Part shown: piece by piece, positions 44,675 to 56,484 of the stretch | Layout: each line of letters opens with the position of its first letter | Numbering within the stretch: position 1 is the stretch's first letter | Assembly: GCA_039619475.1 (NCBI GenBank) | Contig: CM077115.1 | Location: 494,533,352 to 494,597,351, forward strand | Direction of reading: 5' to 3' | Length of the DNA stretch: 64,000 bases | From: Icerya purchasi | Lineage: Eukaryota; Arthropoda; Insecta; Hemiptera; Monophlebidae | Program-made: the position numbers and the translations under genes | Notes under the pieces: model-generated | What the model was told of the DNA's origin: nothing | Seen by the model: only the letters and a program-made list of their open reading frames with translations | Database searches by the model: none

Positions 44675-45823
44675 TTCGATGGAAAGCTCTTTGATCCTTG
44701 ACGACACGGAGCTTTCTTACAGAAATAATATGTTTTCTTCTGTTTCGACGTTTCTATTTGTAAAAATGTTAAAAATTTCCTTCGCGCCGAAATTATCGTA
44801 ATTCGAACAACCAAAGTGCGTCACGGATCTGTATGTGTATTCGGATCAACGCGGACATGCGCCTATTAAGATTACTGTTTCCGATACAAATAAGACTGCA
44901 TCTGTAGAGTTCCGTTGGATTCCACCATTCCACCCGTGTCTTCAAAGGGCAACGAAATTTAAAATTTAACGGACAAAAAGTTCTGAACAGTTAAACAACA
45001 CGTGTTTTGCGTATACGCGTGTTAATATACTTTTCTGACAAACTGTCCAAGCAGAATTAACTGAAGTGGCAGATAATGATGAAATTTGAATAGAAGATTT
45101 TCGTACATTTTCACATTTTTCTTTCAATGATTAATTTTTTCTTTGTTTTTTAATGTTAAACCTTCTCCACTTAATAAAAAGAAAAAATAAGAAAATGTGT
45201 CCTGCTACCATTAATCGTACGTAAGATAAAAATATTTATTTTCGGTAGTAATATTGAAATTAACGAAAAAAATCCCCGCGAGAAAAACGGAATATATTAC
45301 ACCACCATTGAAACCTCTGCTGTAATAAATGAACGGGCCCTTACTTTACTCCGTACATTATATGTGTATGGAATCTTAAAAAAAAAATAACCTCTTCTCT
45401 GTAAATCAGGAGTTCACAAGTTGAGCCGATCAGTTAATCCCGTCTTTCGAAATTCCTTTTCTGCTCATTAGTCATGTCAGCTCCACAAATAAATTTATGT
45501 GCTTAAACTATTCCATGAAATACAGATTAAACGGTCACTTAAAATTTATATACATACAACGTATACAATCAATACACATATATATCTACTTTAATAAAAA
45601 TAAAACAATAGCAATAATCAGAAATCAACAGTTTCCCTCCCACTTCTTTTTTTTTATTCTTTTTTTTTTTTTTAATTAACAAAAATGAGAACACATCAAA
45701 GATGTTTTACGCGGAAAGATCATTTTTTACAGGCGACAGCGGCTCAAAAAAAAGAAAAGCAATCATTTTTATTTTTCAATTTCCTTTGATCATGGCAGAA
45801 TTTCCAGCACCGTCTGAGGAACG
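44675..45823. other. Non-coding stretch
   Basis: I see no gene. There is a T-run at 45645-45673. Confidence 0.4.
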
Positions 45824-46108
45824 TTAAGGGATCAATTTCAATTTCCGGTAAAACGTTCTCAAGTGTGACAAAAGCAGCAGGGCACCGAGACCAGCGCGGT
45901 CGCTTGGGTCGGAATTCAATTTCTTAAAGTCGATCTTCCACGTCGTTATTCGAGACGACTCATTAAAATCTCTGTTCACCTTATAGAAAGTTTTCCCAGT
46001 GTTCGCGAATCTTTTATCAGTAGCAGTCACCGTCGCGATAAAAATTAGGGCGCCGATTTGAAGGAAAATTAAAACCATCATCGGGAGGGCTTTTTGAGGA
46101 TTTTCCAT
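45824..46108 (-). CDS. Possible small secreted protein, 94 aa
   Basis: The ORF starts with an ATG at 46108. The first ~30 residues look like a signal peptide: a short N-terminus with Lys, then the hydrophobic MMVLIFLQIGALIFIATVTA, with a plausible cleavage after VTATA-like small residues. A KR pair follows (TDKRFANT), then a polar region (YKVNRDFNESSRITTWKIDF) and a hydrophobic, basic end. I do not recognise the family. It might be a first exon, a neuropeptide-like precursor or a chance ORF; the neighbourhood shows no other gene signal. GC content is slightly above the flanks. Confidence 0.3.
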   Translation of the reverse strand: MENPQKALPMMVLIFLQIGALIFIATVTATDKRFANTGKTFYKVNRDFNESSRITTWKIDFKKLNSDPSDRAGLGALLLLSHLRTFYRKLKLIP

Positions 46109-46984
46109 TAAACAAATTGGAAAATCTCACCGTAACACCTCTACAGTCATGAATAAAAGTATGAATGTTTTTCGTTTTTTTCGTTTTTTCGGGAAAATCC
46201 CTACCACTTCTATTTCCACGCTAAATTACACCGCGGCTTTTCCGTTTCTAATCCAACTGTCTATTTTCTTAACTTCTTATCGCGATTCCGTAACCATCTG
46301 TTTCCCCGAAAGCAACTTTCCGAATTCCTTCATCCGTTTGCAACATTTCGGTGTAATTTACTACATCTCCTTCTATATTACTTTCAAAATGCAAATTTCA
46401 GCAACCGAAAGTTTCCGATAATTAAAAAGGTTTATTGCACCACCCTCGGAAATAAATTATTTAAAGAATAAGGCTGCACGCCGCGAGCTACATTATTAAA
46501 TGTATGTGTAACAAAACGAACAAATTATAATTGAAAATTTTTTAAAAAAGGTGTGTCGCTTTTAATTCGTATCGACGGAGGAACAAAAAGACCGATAGTA
46601 GTATATTGTTTACTTGACACAAGTACGATTATTTTGATAGTTTTGTTTTTTCCTTATTTTTTTTTCCCCTTCTATTCAAAAAAACCGTAAAACGCTTCAA
46701 ATTTTTTTAATGCCCGGTAATTCGAAAAAAAATTCCCGTATGCGCCATCGAATTATGTCAGCCAGCTGCGTAATTTTCATTCGAGTACATTTGAAACAAT
46801 CGTGTTACTATCATCGTAACGAAATTCAATACCGTAGCGTTGGGTTAAACACAGTGATGTATCGCTCAAACCAGTTCAAATAAGAGATTCTGTAAGTTAA
46901 GAATAGAAAAAAATTCCTTTTACGCCGGATTAAAATTGTCCATAGTTGACCAGCAGCCGTAAATTAAAATAAAAGAAATATTTA
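46109..46984. other. AT-rich non-coding stretch
   Basis: I recognise no gene here. Confidence 0.4.
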
Positions 46985-47485
46985 AAAAAAGTTTTGACTT
47001 CAAGATTAACTCTTTAATAAAAAGTTTAATAATAAAAACGTACTAAATAGTAAAAAATAATTTGCAGATAAAAATTAACATATTTTACGGTAGTAACATG
47101 GGTAAACGGTGACGAATTCTCTTAAACACCATTAACTTTTTGTAGTCAGCACCAAATTCAAATTACAACAGTACTTCGAAATAATTTTAATTAGTATAAC
47201 AGCGCATTCGCTCATTTTATATAAGCCAAGTATTGAAAACATCAAATAAATTTTTAATGTGCTTTTTAATTTTTCGTTGCAATTTGTGGATTTGGTACCG
47301 AACTTCAAAAACTTAAGGTTGTTTGAGAATTGTCATTATATTTTTATGTATATTCTTCTGTAAAATATATTATCTTCACATCGAATAATTATTTTTCACT
47401 GTTCAGAGTGCATTTTTTCTCAATTTTCAGAGTAAATTTTGAAGTCGGTACTTTAAAAAAAAAAAGTATTTTATTCGCCGTTTTT
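46985..47485. repeat. Old copy of the 63-kb inverted-repeat family
   Basis: The left half (46985-47180) contains gacttcaaga and a caccattaactttttgtagt segment. The right half (47240-47485) contains accgaacttcaaaaactt, then attatttttcactgttcaga and ttttgaagtcggtac. Both halves align, diverged, with the left and right arms of the inverted repeat at 63057-63472 in the same order. It is therefore an older member of the same family. Confidence 0.55.
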
Positions 47486-48689
47486 AATGTAAATAGTTTT
47501 CACTAATATTGCGAATAGATTAACCTAAAATGATGCTACTTTCGGTACTGTATAAAGCTGTGTTGTATCGATTTAAGAATATTCAAATTCCGATGGTGAT
47601 GAGTTGCTTTTGGCTAATTTTTATACGGCTGTATTAAGCAAAGTAATCTCTCTAAGGAAACTCCGATTTTTAACCCTTATTTTAATGACCACTCAGTAAA
47701 TAATCACCGGTATTTACCGATAAACTTCACACGGGACTCTCACTAACAGGTACAATTTCTAATTTAAAAAAAAAAAAAAAAAGGTTTTAATTGGGTTTAG
47801 TATGGCCAAAAGTTACACGTAGTAATGTTGAAGACATGTAATGGTTTCAACCATTCGAATCTATATCCGCGGTTAAGATTGATAATACTTCAATTTTTTG
47901 TCGTATTAAAAATTAGTTTTTTCCAACTTAAATCCTATGGTAAATTGATAATACTTGTATATTTTAAGTGTCAAAAACATTTGTTATATTACTAAAAACT
48001 TATCTATTTTTTTTTTTATTGTTTTTCCCGCAAACTTTAATTATGTACGACTAATAGTAAGAAAATTTATAACAAACATGCTCCTATCGGGTAAGAAACA
48101 CTCGTTTTCGATACGGATAAAACAAAATCTAAATGTGTTATATTACTATATAGAAGTGTATAAATATACGGTTGTTTACGTTTATCCAAAGAGACCACAT
48201 TTTTTCACGACTGATTGGTACACTTTCGAGTATAATACTACGGGAATCATTTAAAAAAGCGGTTTACCACACAAAAAAGCAACAAAAAACTACACGAACC
48301 TTTTCCTGTTTGATCGTGTCATATTTAATAACCTTTTGGAATAAACACATCATCTCCGGTAAATATGCTAAAAATACTAGTCAACATTTAAGAACATATC
48401 GGATTTAATCGAAGAAGTTGAGATATCAACGATATATATCGGAGGGTTTTTCATTCAAAACTTAATTTCTCGATGGATCAGTATAACAATGAAGCTTCTG
48501 CGGTAGAAGAAAGGGATAAATAGAATAAAGTAAAGTAAATAAAGTAAGTCCCATATATCCTTGATAAGGTGTCATCGATTTGAAGTTAAGCTTGACAATG
48601 TACAACGGCACTAATGAGAGTAGGGGGGCCAGTTCCTTGATGTAACGATCAGAAATAAATACTGTAAAACTACTATTAGCTTCCGATAA
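47486..48689. other. AT-rich non-coding stretch
   Basis: I recognise no gene. An A-run lies at 47765-47782. Confidence 0.4.
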
Positions 48690-49215
48690 TATTTTTTTTT
48701 TTTTCTTTTTTTTGTGAAAGCAACATCCTGTACCATGTTTAACTGCTGTGGCTATTACAGTACGAAGATGCGCAGTTTGTTTTTATAGATATCTGATTAT
48801 TCCGCTGGTTCTGATAAATTGTGTTATGGATAAAATTTCATCGGGGGAATTCTCAAGAATGTTGGTGACTGTTTTGTTATTAATTGAAAGGGGCCGGTGA
48901 GGTGATAATGCTGGACAGTCGCATAGTATATGAGGAGTTGAGGGAGCAACATCTTGGCCACAGAAAGGACAATTCGTAGGAGAAGGGGTTCTTTGCAAAA
49001 TAAAATTATGCGACATGGCCGTATGGCCTATGCGCAAGCGGCTAAGTGCACAGAAATCTCTGCGGGAGATGCTTTTTTCTGGCCACCATGGTTCCGTTGA
49101 GGGTTAAATTAACCTCGAGAAAGTCTGACACGAGGATCAATGGGTTTTCCATAAGGACGTGAGATTATTCAAGATTATGTTCGAGAGATAAGGTGGAGGT
49201 GGGATAATATTATTG
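48690..49215 (-). pseudogene. I-type retrotransposon 3' end
   Basis: On the minus strand, 49110-48783 reads STEPWWPEKSISRRDFCALS, then RLRIGHTAMSHNFILQRTPS and PTNCPFCGQDVAPSTPHILC, the zinc-binding C-terminus of an I-type ORF2. A DCPALSPHR stretch and a stop follow, then a short 3' UTR and an A-tail (plus-strand T-runs 48690-48713). It resembles the fragment at 40.3-40.5 kb more than family A. The 5' end is truncated near 49215. Only about 85 codons stay in one frame. Confidence 0.65.
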
Positions 49216-50342
49216 ATTTGTTAAATAAACAATATATATATATATCATAAATCTTAATCGCGACGAAAAAATCCATTAATATCAGAAGAAAAAAAAATCT
49301 ATAATATTTACGTATACGAAATTTAGTCGCTTATGCCGGGGGATACCATCAGAATCTAAAATATCGTTTTCCAGCAACAATAATTTCTGCGACAACTTAG
49401 TAAATATAAATAAATGAAATGACAATAAAAATGAAAACAATAACAAATACAACTATTCTCGTATTTATAATAGTCATATTTGTACAAAAATTTAGATCGG
49501 TCAAATTCGCAGGAACCTAAGCTATCAATGACATGGTTCGTTACAGTTAATTCGTCGGTTGCCGAACACACATGTTATAAAATACAACATTAACACAGAT
49601 TTATGAATTTTAAAATATATAAAAGATTATAGACTATTATAAATTGTAATAAAACAATAAAATCGTGTAAACGCTGTAATAATATTTAGTTATATTATTT
49701 CAAAATTTCTACGGTTGTATTAATTTTTGACATCCGTAATGTATGTGTTAATTTTTTTTTGTAAATGATATTACACCGAGCATATTAAAGAGTAACCTTA
49801 TTTTTAATTTCGACGGACAAATTCATTTACATTATTTTATAAAATTTCTCGCTGATCGCGGACTAAAATTCTTAAATCATATTCGAAAAGAATTCCATTA
49901 CCACAGGTGGTATATTCGAAAATCTACATCATTAACGAATATCGCAGAGTGTGATACGCTCATTTTTAATTTTGCGATTTGATAAGTAAGTTGTAAATGA
50001 AGAGAAATTGAAATATTTGAATTTTTCTAATAATAAATTCTCTGTATTCAAAAAGACTTTAGAGAAATCTGTGTATTCCCTTTTATCGACTATAGCAGAC
50101 AAATCATATTATTCGGAATACATCGCTAACTGGTGAAGTAACTAATTTCATTTTTTACAAAATCGTTATGAAAAATATTTTTTATTTTTTATTTTCATAA
50201 CTAATAATTTAGCCGGTACAGTTAAAACATAGAGAGCTCTATCGGTCGGTAATTCGACGGTAAATTCCTACGACACTTTTAAACGCTATATAATTTTACT
50301 AGAGCTTCAGGCCAAATAAAAGTTTATAATAATATTAATTAG
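49216..50342. other. AT-rich non-coding stretch
   Basis: I recognise no gene. A short TA microsatellite lies at 49231-49245. Confidence 0.4.
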
Positions 50343-50566
50343 ATTATAAATAATTTGCGGACAATTGCGTTTGGAAAATTAAATATATTTGTTTCCAAAC
50401 ATACAACACTTAACGTTTCTTCGGCCAGCTTATAGCGACCATCAACATCAAAAGCGAACCGGGTGTGATGGTCGGTATAAGCTGTCCGAGAAACATTAAG
50501 TGTTGTATTTTTAGAAAGAAATATATTTAATTTTCTAAACGCAGTTGCCCGCAAATTATTTATAAT
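50343..50566. repeat. MITE-like inverted repeat, arms ~100 nt
   Basis: The left arm (about 50343-50449) starts attataaataatttgcgg and is the imperfect reverse complement of the right arm (about 50465-50566), which ends gcaaattatttataat. The loop is about 15 nt. It has no coding capacity; a 101-codon minus ORF crossing it is an artefact. Near the loop each arm reads tgatggtcg...ggccgaagaaacgtt or its variant, similar in layout to the motif in the 41-kb palindrome. Confidence 0.7.
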
Positions 50567-51399
50567 GATTAATCGCTGCAAAATAACGTGTATGAACAAT
50601 AGGTAACCAGCGAGGAAGGAGTGTAGTCTGATCTTGGGCTCCATTTAGGTTTTCAGCTTTTAGAATCAGCCATAATTTGTAAATGAATGTAACGTTGGGA
50701 AATAATCTCGTTTATAGGTTGTGGGCGTAGACCGGATATATTAAAAAAATTATAAATTGATCTAACATGAACAAATAAATTCGCTATTTTCTCCAATAAA
50801 CAACTCCAGTCTCCAGACTCGAACAAAGATTTTATGATTTTTTGATTTTTTATCGAAGTTCAAAAGTCAACGGGTTTACTAACTGTTTCGTTTACTAATT
50901 GATTAAAATATAATTACGCTTCTGTGATTTGCATCTCGGACTGTTTATATTTAATAAAGTTTTTGTGATAGTTGCCTTTTTTTTTTTTTTTTGAATTTAT
51001 TTATAACGAGTATGACGGCTACTTTAAAACTATTCCATACTTGATGAAAACATTAGCAGAGCGTTTACGCAATCATAATTGGAGTTCGACACAACAGAAT
51101 GTAATTTCTTTGCTTTCCTGAAATGGTATTTATTACTTGAGTTGCTTCTGCATCAATTTTTAGACATTTTTTAATACTCGTAACTAAAAAAGAATCTTCA
51201 TCGCAGATTGAGAAATTCATACTCTTTTTTAACATCGATTTTCATGTAGTTAAAAAATTTTTCCTCCATTATTCAGTGTAACACACCATTTAATGATAAA
51301 AAAATGTCTGAACTAAATTCGGGCCACTGTTTGAAACAGTTAGAAGTAGATTAAATTAATGTGTTTTTTACACCGAGATAAAATATGCGGTCGTCCCGA
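50567..51399. other. AT-rich non-coding stretch
   Basis: I recognise no gene. A T-run lies at 50977-50991. Confidence 0.4.
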
Positions 51400-51425
51400 A
51401 TTATTATTATTATTATTATTATTAT
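51400..51425 (+). repeat. (TTA)n microsatellite
   Basis: About eight TTA units. Confidence 0.85.
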
Positions 51426-51483
51426 AAAATTCGCTGTATCAAGGAGGAAAGGCCAGCCATTGTAATTTTAATAAGATACCCCC

Positions 51484-51687
51484 TTATGAAGTCCTTCCAA
51501 CTACAGCAAAGATCTCGTATAATTTATCATTTAAGATTTCAGATTCAAATATATCCGAGTATAACAACGCTTCAGTAATAAATTGAAAGACGTGACATTT
51601 TAATAATATGTTAGACTGAGATTTCTTTAATTTCATTCTTACTGCCCTAACATTTTGATAATGTACAGATAAATCCTTTGAATGCAT
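51484..51687 (-). pseudogene. Non-LTR endonuclease N-terminal fragment
   Basis: The 67-codon minus frame reads LSVHYQNVRAVRMKLKKSQS, then a FITEALLYSDIFESEILND stretch and YEIFAV. This follows the start of Jockey/CR1-type endonucleases (xxYQNVRGLRxK ... TETWLxxxIxxxEL). The Glu of the TE-W motif is kept but the Trp is not. It is an isolated 5' fragment with nothing recognisable around it. Confidence 0.5.
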
Positions 51688-52644
51688 TATAATTAATTAA
51701 AAAATAAAACTGATAATAAAAAAATTGGTATATACATACATACATGCGCAATAAAGGGAGCAATAAATACGTACCACAAACATCAGCAAAATAATTATAA
51801 TTATAATGAATGTGAACACAGGTACAAGATCACAAGAATAAACAAGACAAAGAAATGTTGAGGAATACTACACATTTCTATTTATTGCTTCGAGCGTCAA
51901 GGTCACACGCAGAAATGTTTTTGTACTTCTTTCAATTAACTACAATTTCATTATCGAAATACGCGTACAACCTATTTTCAACAAGTGAGCTTCGGCGAAG
52001 CAATAAAATACATCAATGTAATACCAACCAATACGGTAGCGATTAGAATAATTCGTATTAATTAACAGAAAAGTAAACTAGAATGATATCAGTAAAGGCA
52101 CATGACACAGAATTAGCGTTAATTAATGATCGACAACGTATATCGATGATGATCTAAATTGTTATATTTATGCATTCAAATCATCTTCATCACTAATACG
52201 GAATATTGTTGTTGCACCATCACGTGCCCGTTACGCAACCGTCTATATCTAAATAATTTTCCCATAGGCCGTTACATTTTCACAAATACAAGTAAATACC
52301 AAACTATCGATAAGAAAAAACTATCGATGTTTCTCATCACAAGAATTATCTTTTGGACCAGCTACCGTACCGAATTAGGCACAATAATGTTTCGTCATCC
52401 CGCTGTTGAAACTTCCGAAAATTTCACTTGCGATGATTTAGTGTGTGCACAAAAAAAAAAAAAAAAAAATTCACCAACTATAGTCCTATAGTCTCCTCTT
52501 TATTTTGAATATTGTCGAGAGGAAACTCCATTTTTAGAAGACATTCGATAAATCATTTTTATATCATCTGTTGATAATTTAACCGCTCCAATTTTTCTTG
52601 TTTTTCTTTTTCGGATCGATTACCCAGCATTAGATTATATTAAT
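51688..52644. other. Non-coding stretch
   Basis: I recognise no gene. An A-run lies at 52451-52470. Confidence 0.4.
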
Positions 52645-52668
52645 GAGAGAGAGAGAGAGAGAGAGAGA
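52645..52668 (+). repeat. (GA)n microsatellite
   Basis: About 12 uninterrupted GA units. Confidence 0.9.
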
Positions 52669-52811
52669 AGAAATTAGAATACTACTAGAGATAGAAGAAA
52701 TGAAAGATGCTATGATAGTAAAGTAAGCAAAACAAGATTCAAGAATTTACTATAAAAGTGAGATCATTTTTATAGACGCGCTTTCGAAAAAGATGCGATG
52801 TGAATCGCAGA

Positions 52812-53160
52812 ATGTCCCAATTTTATGTAACGCAGAATGTCCCAATTTTATATAACGTTTGTTATATTTTATAGGATTTTTCTTATTGTTATTTAAAAAA
52901 TGTCACAATTTTATGTAACGAAATATGTAACGAAAAATGTAATGAAACAATATCTTAATTTTATATAATGAAAGTTAAATATTAGGATAAGATTTTTGTG
53001 ATTATGTTTTGTTTTTCTTTTTGTGTTGATGCCAGTAAGAATTGCGTTGTAAATTTTGATAATTTTATACAAAGTATAGAAGAGACAGAGACATAAATGA
53101 AAGTAAGAGGGGTCAAGGAGCACAGCCCCTTGCGAGGCCAAAATGGCCGAGTTTATATAT
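52812..53160. repeat. Dispersed ~300-bp repeat, copy 1
   Basis: Nearly collinear with 59139-59440. Shared stretches include gtcccaattttatgtaacg, gatttttgtgattatgtt, tttgtgttgatgccagtaa and attttatacaaagtatagaa, ending with caaaatggccgagtt and a TA run. The right end holds a GC-rich palindromic stretch (ggggtcaaggagcacagcccct). It has no ORF of note and no tail. This copy has an internal ~30-bp duplication near 52812-52860. Confidence 0.8.
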
Positions 53161-55009
53161 ATATAATTTTAAACAACGAATTTTTTTCTTGTTTTTTTTA
53201 TGAAAATTCTTGTATAATATCGTCAAAATCTACTGAACGGAGAAAATCGTTAATCTTGATAATGCCGATAATCTATCATCTGACATGGTTGATCTGTACA
53301 TGTATTTTATTCTTTTTAATATCGAAATATTCTATATGCAATATAAATGATTGGAAAAACATCCATTATTGCACGTTTAACCATTCCCAAGTCCGAGCTG
53401 GGAGCCTCTTTATAAGGCGAAGCCCAGGGCTGCAACTCCCCCTAGCCCACCCCTAAAACCAGGCTTGCGATCTAGATGTGTATTACTATCAACATTTTAA
53501 TAAACACATTATATCTATTACTTATTAAATGATTAGACACGCTTTTATAAAATAATAATATATTTAAAATTAAAGACACGTTCCGAAGCTAATAGCTTCA
53601 TGATCACAGTCAAAAGGGGAAATTTGGCACTTATTTCGTTTAAACAGATTAATCGCGTACAAAATTCCGGTCGAAAGTCAGACTAGCGATGATAAAAAAA
53701 GTTTTATTGAAAAGGAGTCAGCAGACAGTCTACTCTGTTGCCCCGTAAACGACGATGTATAGTATGTATTTCCTTAAAAATCAATTTCCGCGTTTCGTAA
53801 TTTTCGAAAAATCGCCGCTCCTCCCAGTAGTGGGCAAACCGGTTCGACAGTTGATAGAACCGGACGACGACCAAAAAGAAGCCTGCTGGGGAACAGGTCA
53901 CAAAGAGACCGAACGATGTTAGATGTGTTCTCGTTGGAACATTTTCATCTTTTTATTCGCTGACCGAGATGGCGGAGAAAAAATAACAGGAGACGCTGCC
54001 GAGAGGCGACATTTACGGAAAGATGGGCGGTCGGCGAGCTTGCCGATTGAGACAAAATTATTCCGAGCAAACGGTGAATCTAATCAATTGCGATTTTTTC
54101 TTATTTTATCCGGAACGAATGGAATCGGAGCGGAACTGTTCCAGTTTCCAACAGAGTCATTCTGTTGGCCACCGTGGTAGTCGAATGCGTTTGGACGACT
54201 ACCAATGGCGGCAGCCTCTACCTTTGACCCTTTTTTCGACAGATTTACCTGAAACTAACCTTCGCCCGTTAATAAATATTTCCTTTTGGCAGGACATAAT
54301 AATAATAGTTTGACAGCTCGTTCAATTTGTCAAGTAGACAAGTTGTGTAACAAATAAAAGAGGAGAAACCTGCGACCTCCACTGCGCCGCAATCCATAAA
54401 CGAGACCGCGCAGCGCGCCGACTGCTTTATCATTCTATTTCAAAGTGAATACTCGCACTTTCAGCGGCATTTTTTATCCAATTTCGGCTGGAAAACACAA
54501 TTTAGCGTAATCGCTTTTCTACGCCGCGAACAATATGCTGCAAGATTAAAAGATAGCTTTCGGCGCCGAAATATAAAAACAGTCCAATTGGAAGATCTCG
54601 CATTTGTGCATTTGACGGTCGCCGAAAAAAAATAAAGTACTGTCACCACTGAGTGAGTCCCCGGATAGCTGACTGATAAATTCGAGCCGGCTACAAAGAC
54701 CGCACCGCTTAGCCAGCGACCTGCGCTGAGGGAAAAACCCTACTTATTTTTGGAGAATTTTTGCACTACCTCACCAAGCTTTGAGAACTTATACATCTAG
54801 GAGAACTTCGGCTCCTCATGAGCACTGAATCAAAGTTTTAAAAAAAGCAAAACAAAGGTGAGCTAAATTAATCAGCGACCGCGAGACGACTCAAAAAGTA
54901 AAGGATAACGGAACTATCAGAAGCGCAACCGGTTTTCACTAATTTCAGCCCGCTACAATTTTACAATTCTCGTTCTTCTTCAGCCATATCACTCTGTTCT
55001 ACGAGCGAG
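53161..55009. other. Non-coding region with a less AT-rich part
   Basis: I recognise no gene. The stretch at about 53700-54720 is more GC- and CpG-rich and has short overlapping ORFs on both strands without domains. It may be regulatory or a degenerate gene edge. A GC-rich stretch at 53393-53455 resembles the ends of the 52.8/59.1-kb repeats. Confidence 0.4.
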
Positions 55010-55070
55010 TGCCTTAGGCTATTTTCATACCAAATCCGTCCAGTTGAGTCGAATCGAGTAAGTTGCAACA
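55010..55070 (+). repeat. Short repeat, left member of a pair
   Basis: It contains aggctattttcata followed by ccgtccagttgagtcgaatc, which recurs in the same orientation at 57869-57910. The pair brackets the 55.2-57.7-kb retrotransposon debris. Confidence 0.6.
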
Positions 55071-55249
55071 CACGAGTATGGCTTTATGATGATACTGTCA
55101 TATATTTATGTATATCGTAGCTCATATAAAATGTCTACTATTTATAATCGTCTGTAGCTGCACAGTTCTCGGTTTTTAAAATTCTTGTAGAAATGAAGAA
55201 TCGAAATTAATCCAACTAAAACAGGAAGCTATATAACTTTTTATTCTCG

Positions 55250-55605
55250 TAGATATCCCATCCCCCAATACAGCTAAATATTAAAGGCGCCGGGATTAAG
55301 TGGGCTGTTCGATATCTAGGTGTAATTCTAGATAAGATATTATCGTTTAAAGAAAACACTTAAAACACCCAAAAGCGAAAATAAATAGAGCTATTGCAGC
55401 CTTGTACCCAATTATTAATCGAAGATCTTACTTAAGCATTACAAACAAGCTTATTATCTACAAAAGCATCATTAGACCGGCTTAGTTAACTCCAGTTTGG
55501 TGCTTGATCTCAAACTCCGATTTTAATTCATTTAAATTACTACAAAATAGGTGTTGTCGGTGTATTTTAAACATTTCCCGCTAGATTAAAATTGATAACA
55601 CAGTT
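55250..55605 (+). pseudogene. Jockey-clade RT C-terminal fragment
   Basis: Broken frames read IKGAGIKWAVRYLGVILDKI, then LSFKEN, KINRAIAALYPIINRRSYLS, ITNKLIIYKSIIRP and a LLQNRCCRCILNISR stretch. This is the post-palm thumb of a Jockey-clade RT and resembles the minus-strand copy at 56.5-57.7 kb. It ends abruptly where family A sequence begins. Confidence 0.65.
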
Positions 55606-55611
55606 ATAGTT

Positions 55612-55910
55612 GCCCTATGTGACTCCACTCTACTGATCCTCCCTTTATATACGACCCCAGCCTAATCCTTTTTGAATGCCCTGCTCGTTTTCCCAAATGT
55701 TCTCATCTATACGCCGAACTCTTGGCGTTGAATCTTCCTACCGCTTTCAGTGCTTCCTTTATCTTTTCCTCCCCATCTCTAGCCGTTATTCTCCTCCTAT
55801 TTTCCTTTGTACTCCCTATCTCCGATCGCCTCAGAATTTGAGTAGGTGATCTAAGCTCATGTAGTTGGGTCAGTGCTGACACCGAACCTATTTTTTAAAA
55901 AAAATAAATA
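55612..55910 (+). mobile_element. Family A 3'-end fragment
   Basis: Nearly base-for-base collinear with 19985-20265. It covers the last ~75 codons of ORF2 (a STDPPFIYDPSLILFECPA-like start and FIFSSPSLAVI near the end), the stop, and the 3' UTR gtaggtgatctaagctcatg through gttgggtcagtgctgacacc, then an A-rich tail. It is a strongly 5'-truncated insertion. Confidence 0.85.
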
Positions 55911-56484
55911 AACATATGATTTTATAATTAACACAACAAAAAAAAAAAAAAAAAAAAAATCATCGCTGTTCCTATCATAACAACATACTTGAAAAGAATA
56001 TGCCAGATTACAATTCCGAACAGCTAGCTACGCCCGGATGTACATTTAAGCATCGTCAGATTAAACACAATTTAGTTACTCAGTGATGCTGCTAAACTAT
56101 TAAGTAATGTTTCTAACGGTATAAATTGGCTGTAATTTTAATTACTTTCGGGATTTTTTTGTTATACGTTTTGCCCTTCGTTTTTGCATATAGCATTTAG
56201 AGAGAAAGAAAGAAGTTTTATTGCAAAAAAACAATACAATCGAGGAACAATATGAAAAAAAAATAATATCAGAACTTATAATTGCGTACCGCCAACTATA
56301 GCTTACCGCACGACTTGAAGTTGAAATGAAAAAGCAATGCATAGACATGATAAATTACAGCTTAAATTGTAACAACAGGTAAAAAAGCAATTAAAAAACC
56401 TGTGCATCACGGACGAGAAAAGAAAAGAAGAAAAATAAATAAATAAATGAATAAATAAATAAATACAAATAATACATGTCAAAA
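55911..56484. other. Non-coding stretch
   Basis: I recognise no gene. An A-run lies at 55939-55958 and (AAAT)n-type sequence at 56435-56466, the latter possibly the tail of the minus-strand Jockey fragment. Confidence 0.4.

Noticed and set aside
50339..50644. 101-codon minus ORF as a host gene
   Set aside because: It crosses both arms of an inverted repeat and has no domain.
52911..53456. Short ORFs in the dispersed repeat
   Set aside because: They are not conserved in frame between the two repeat copies.
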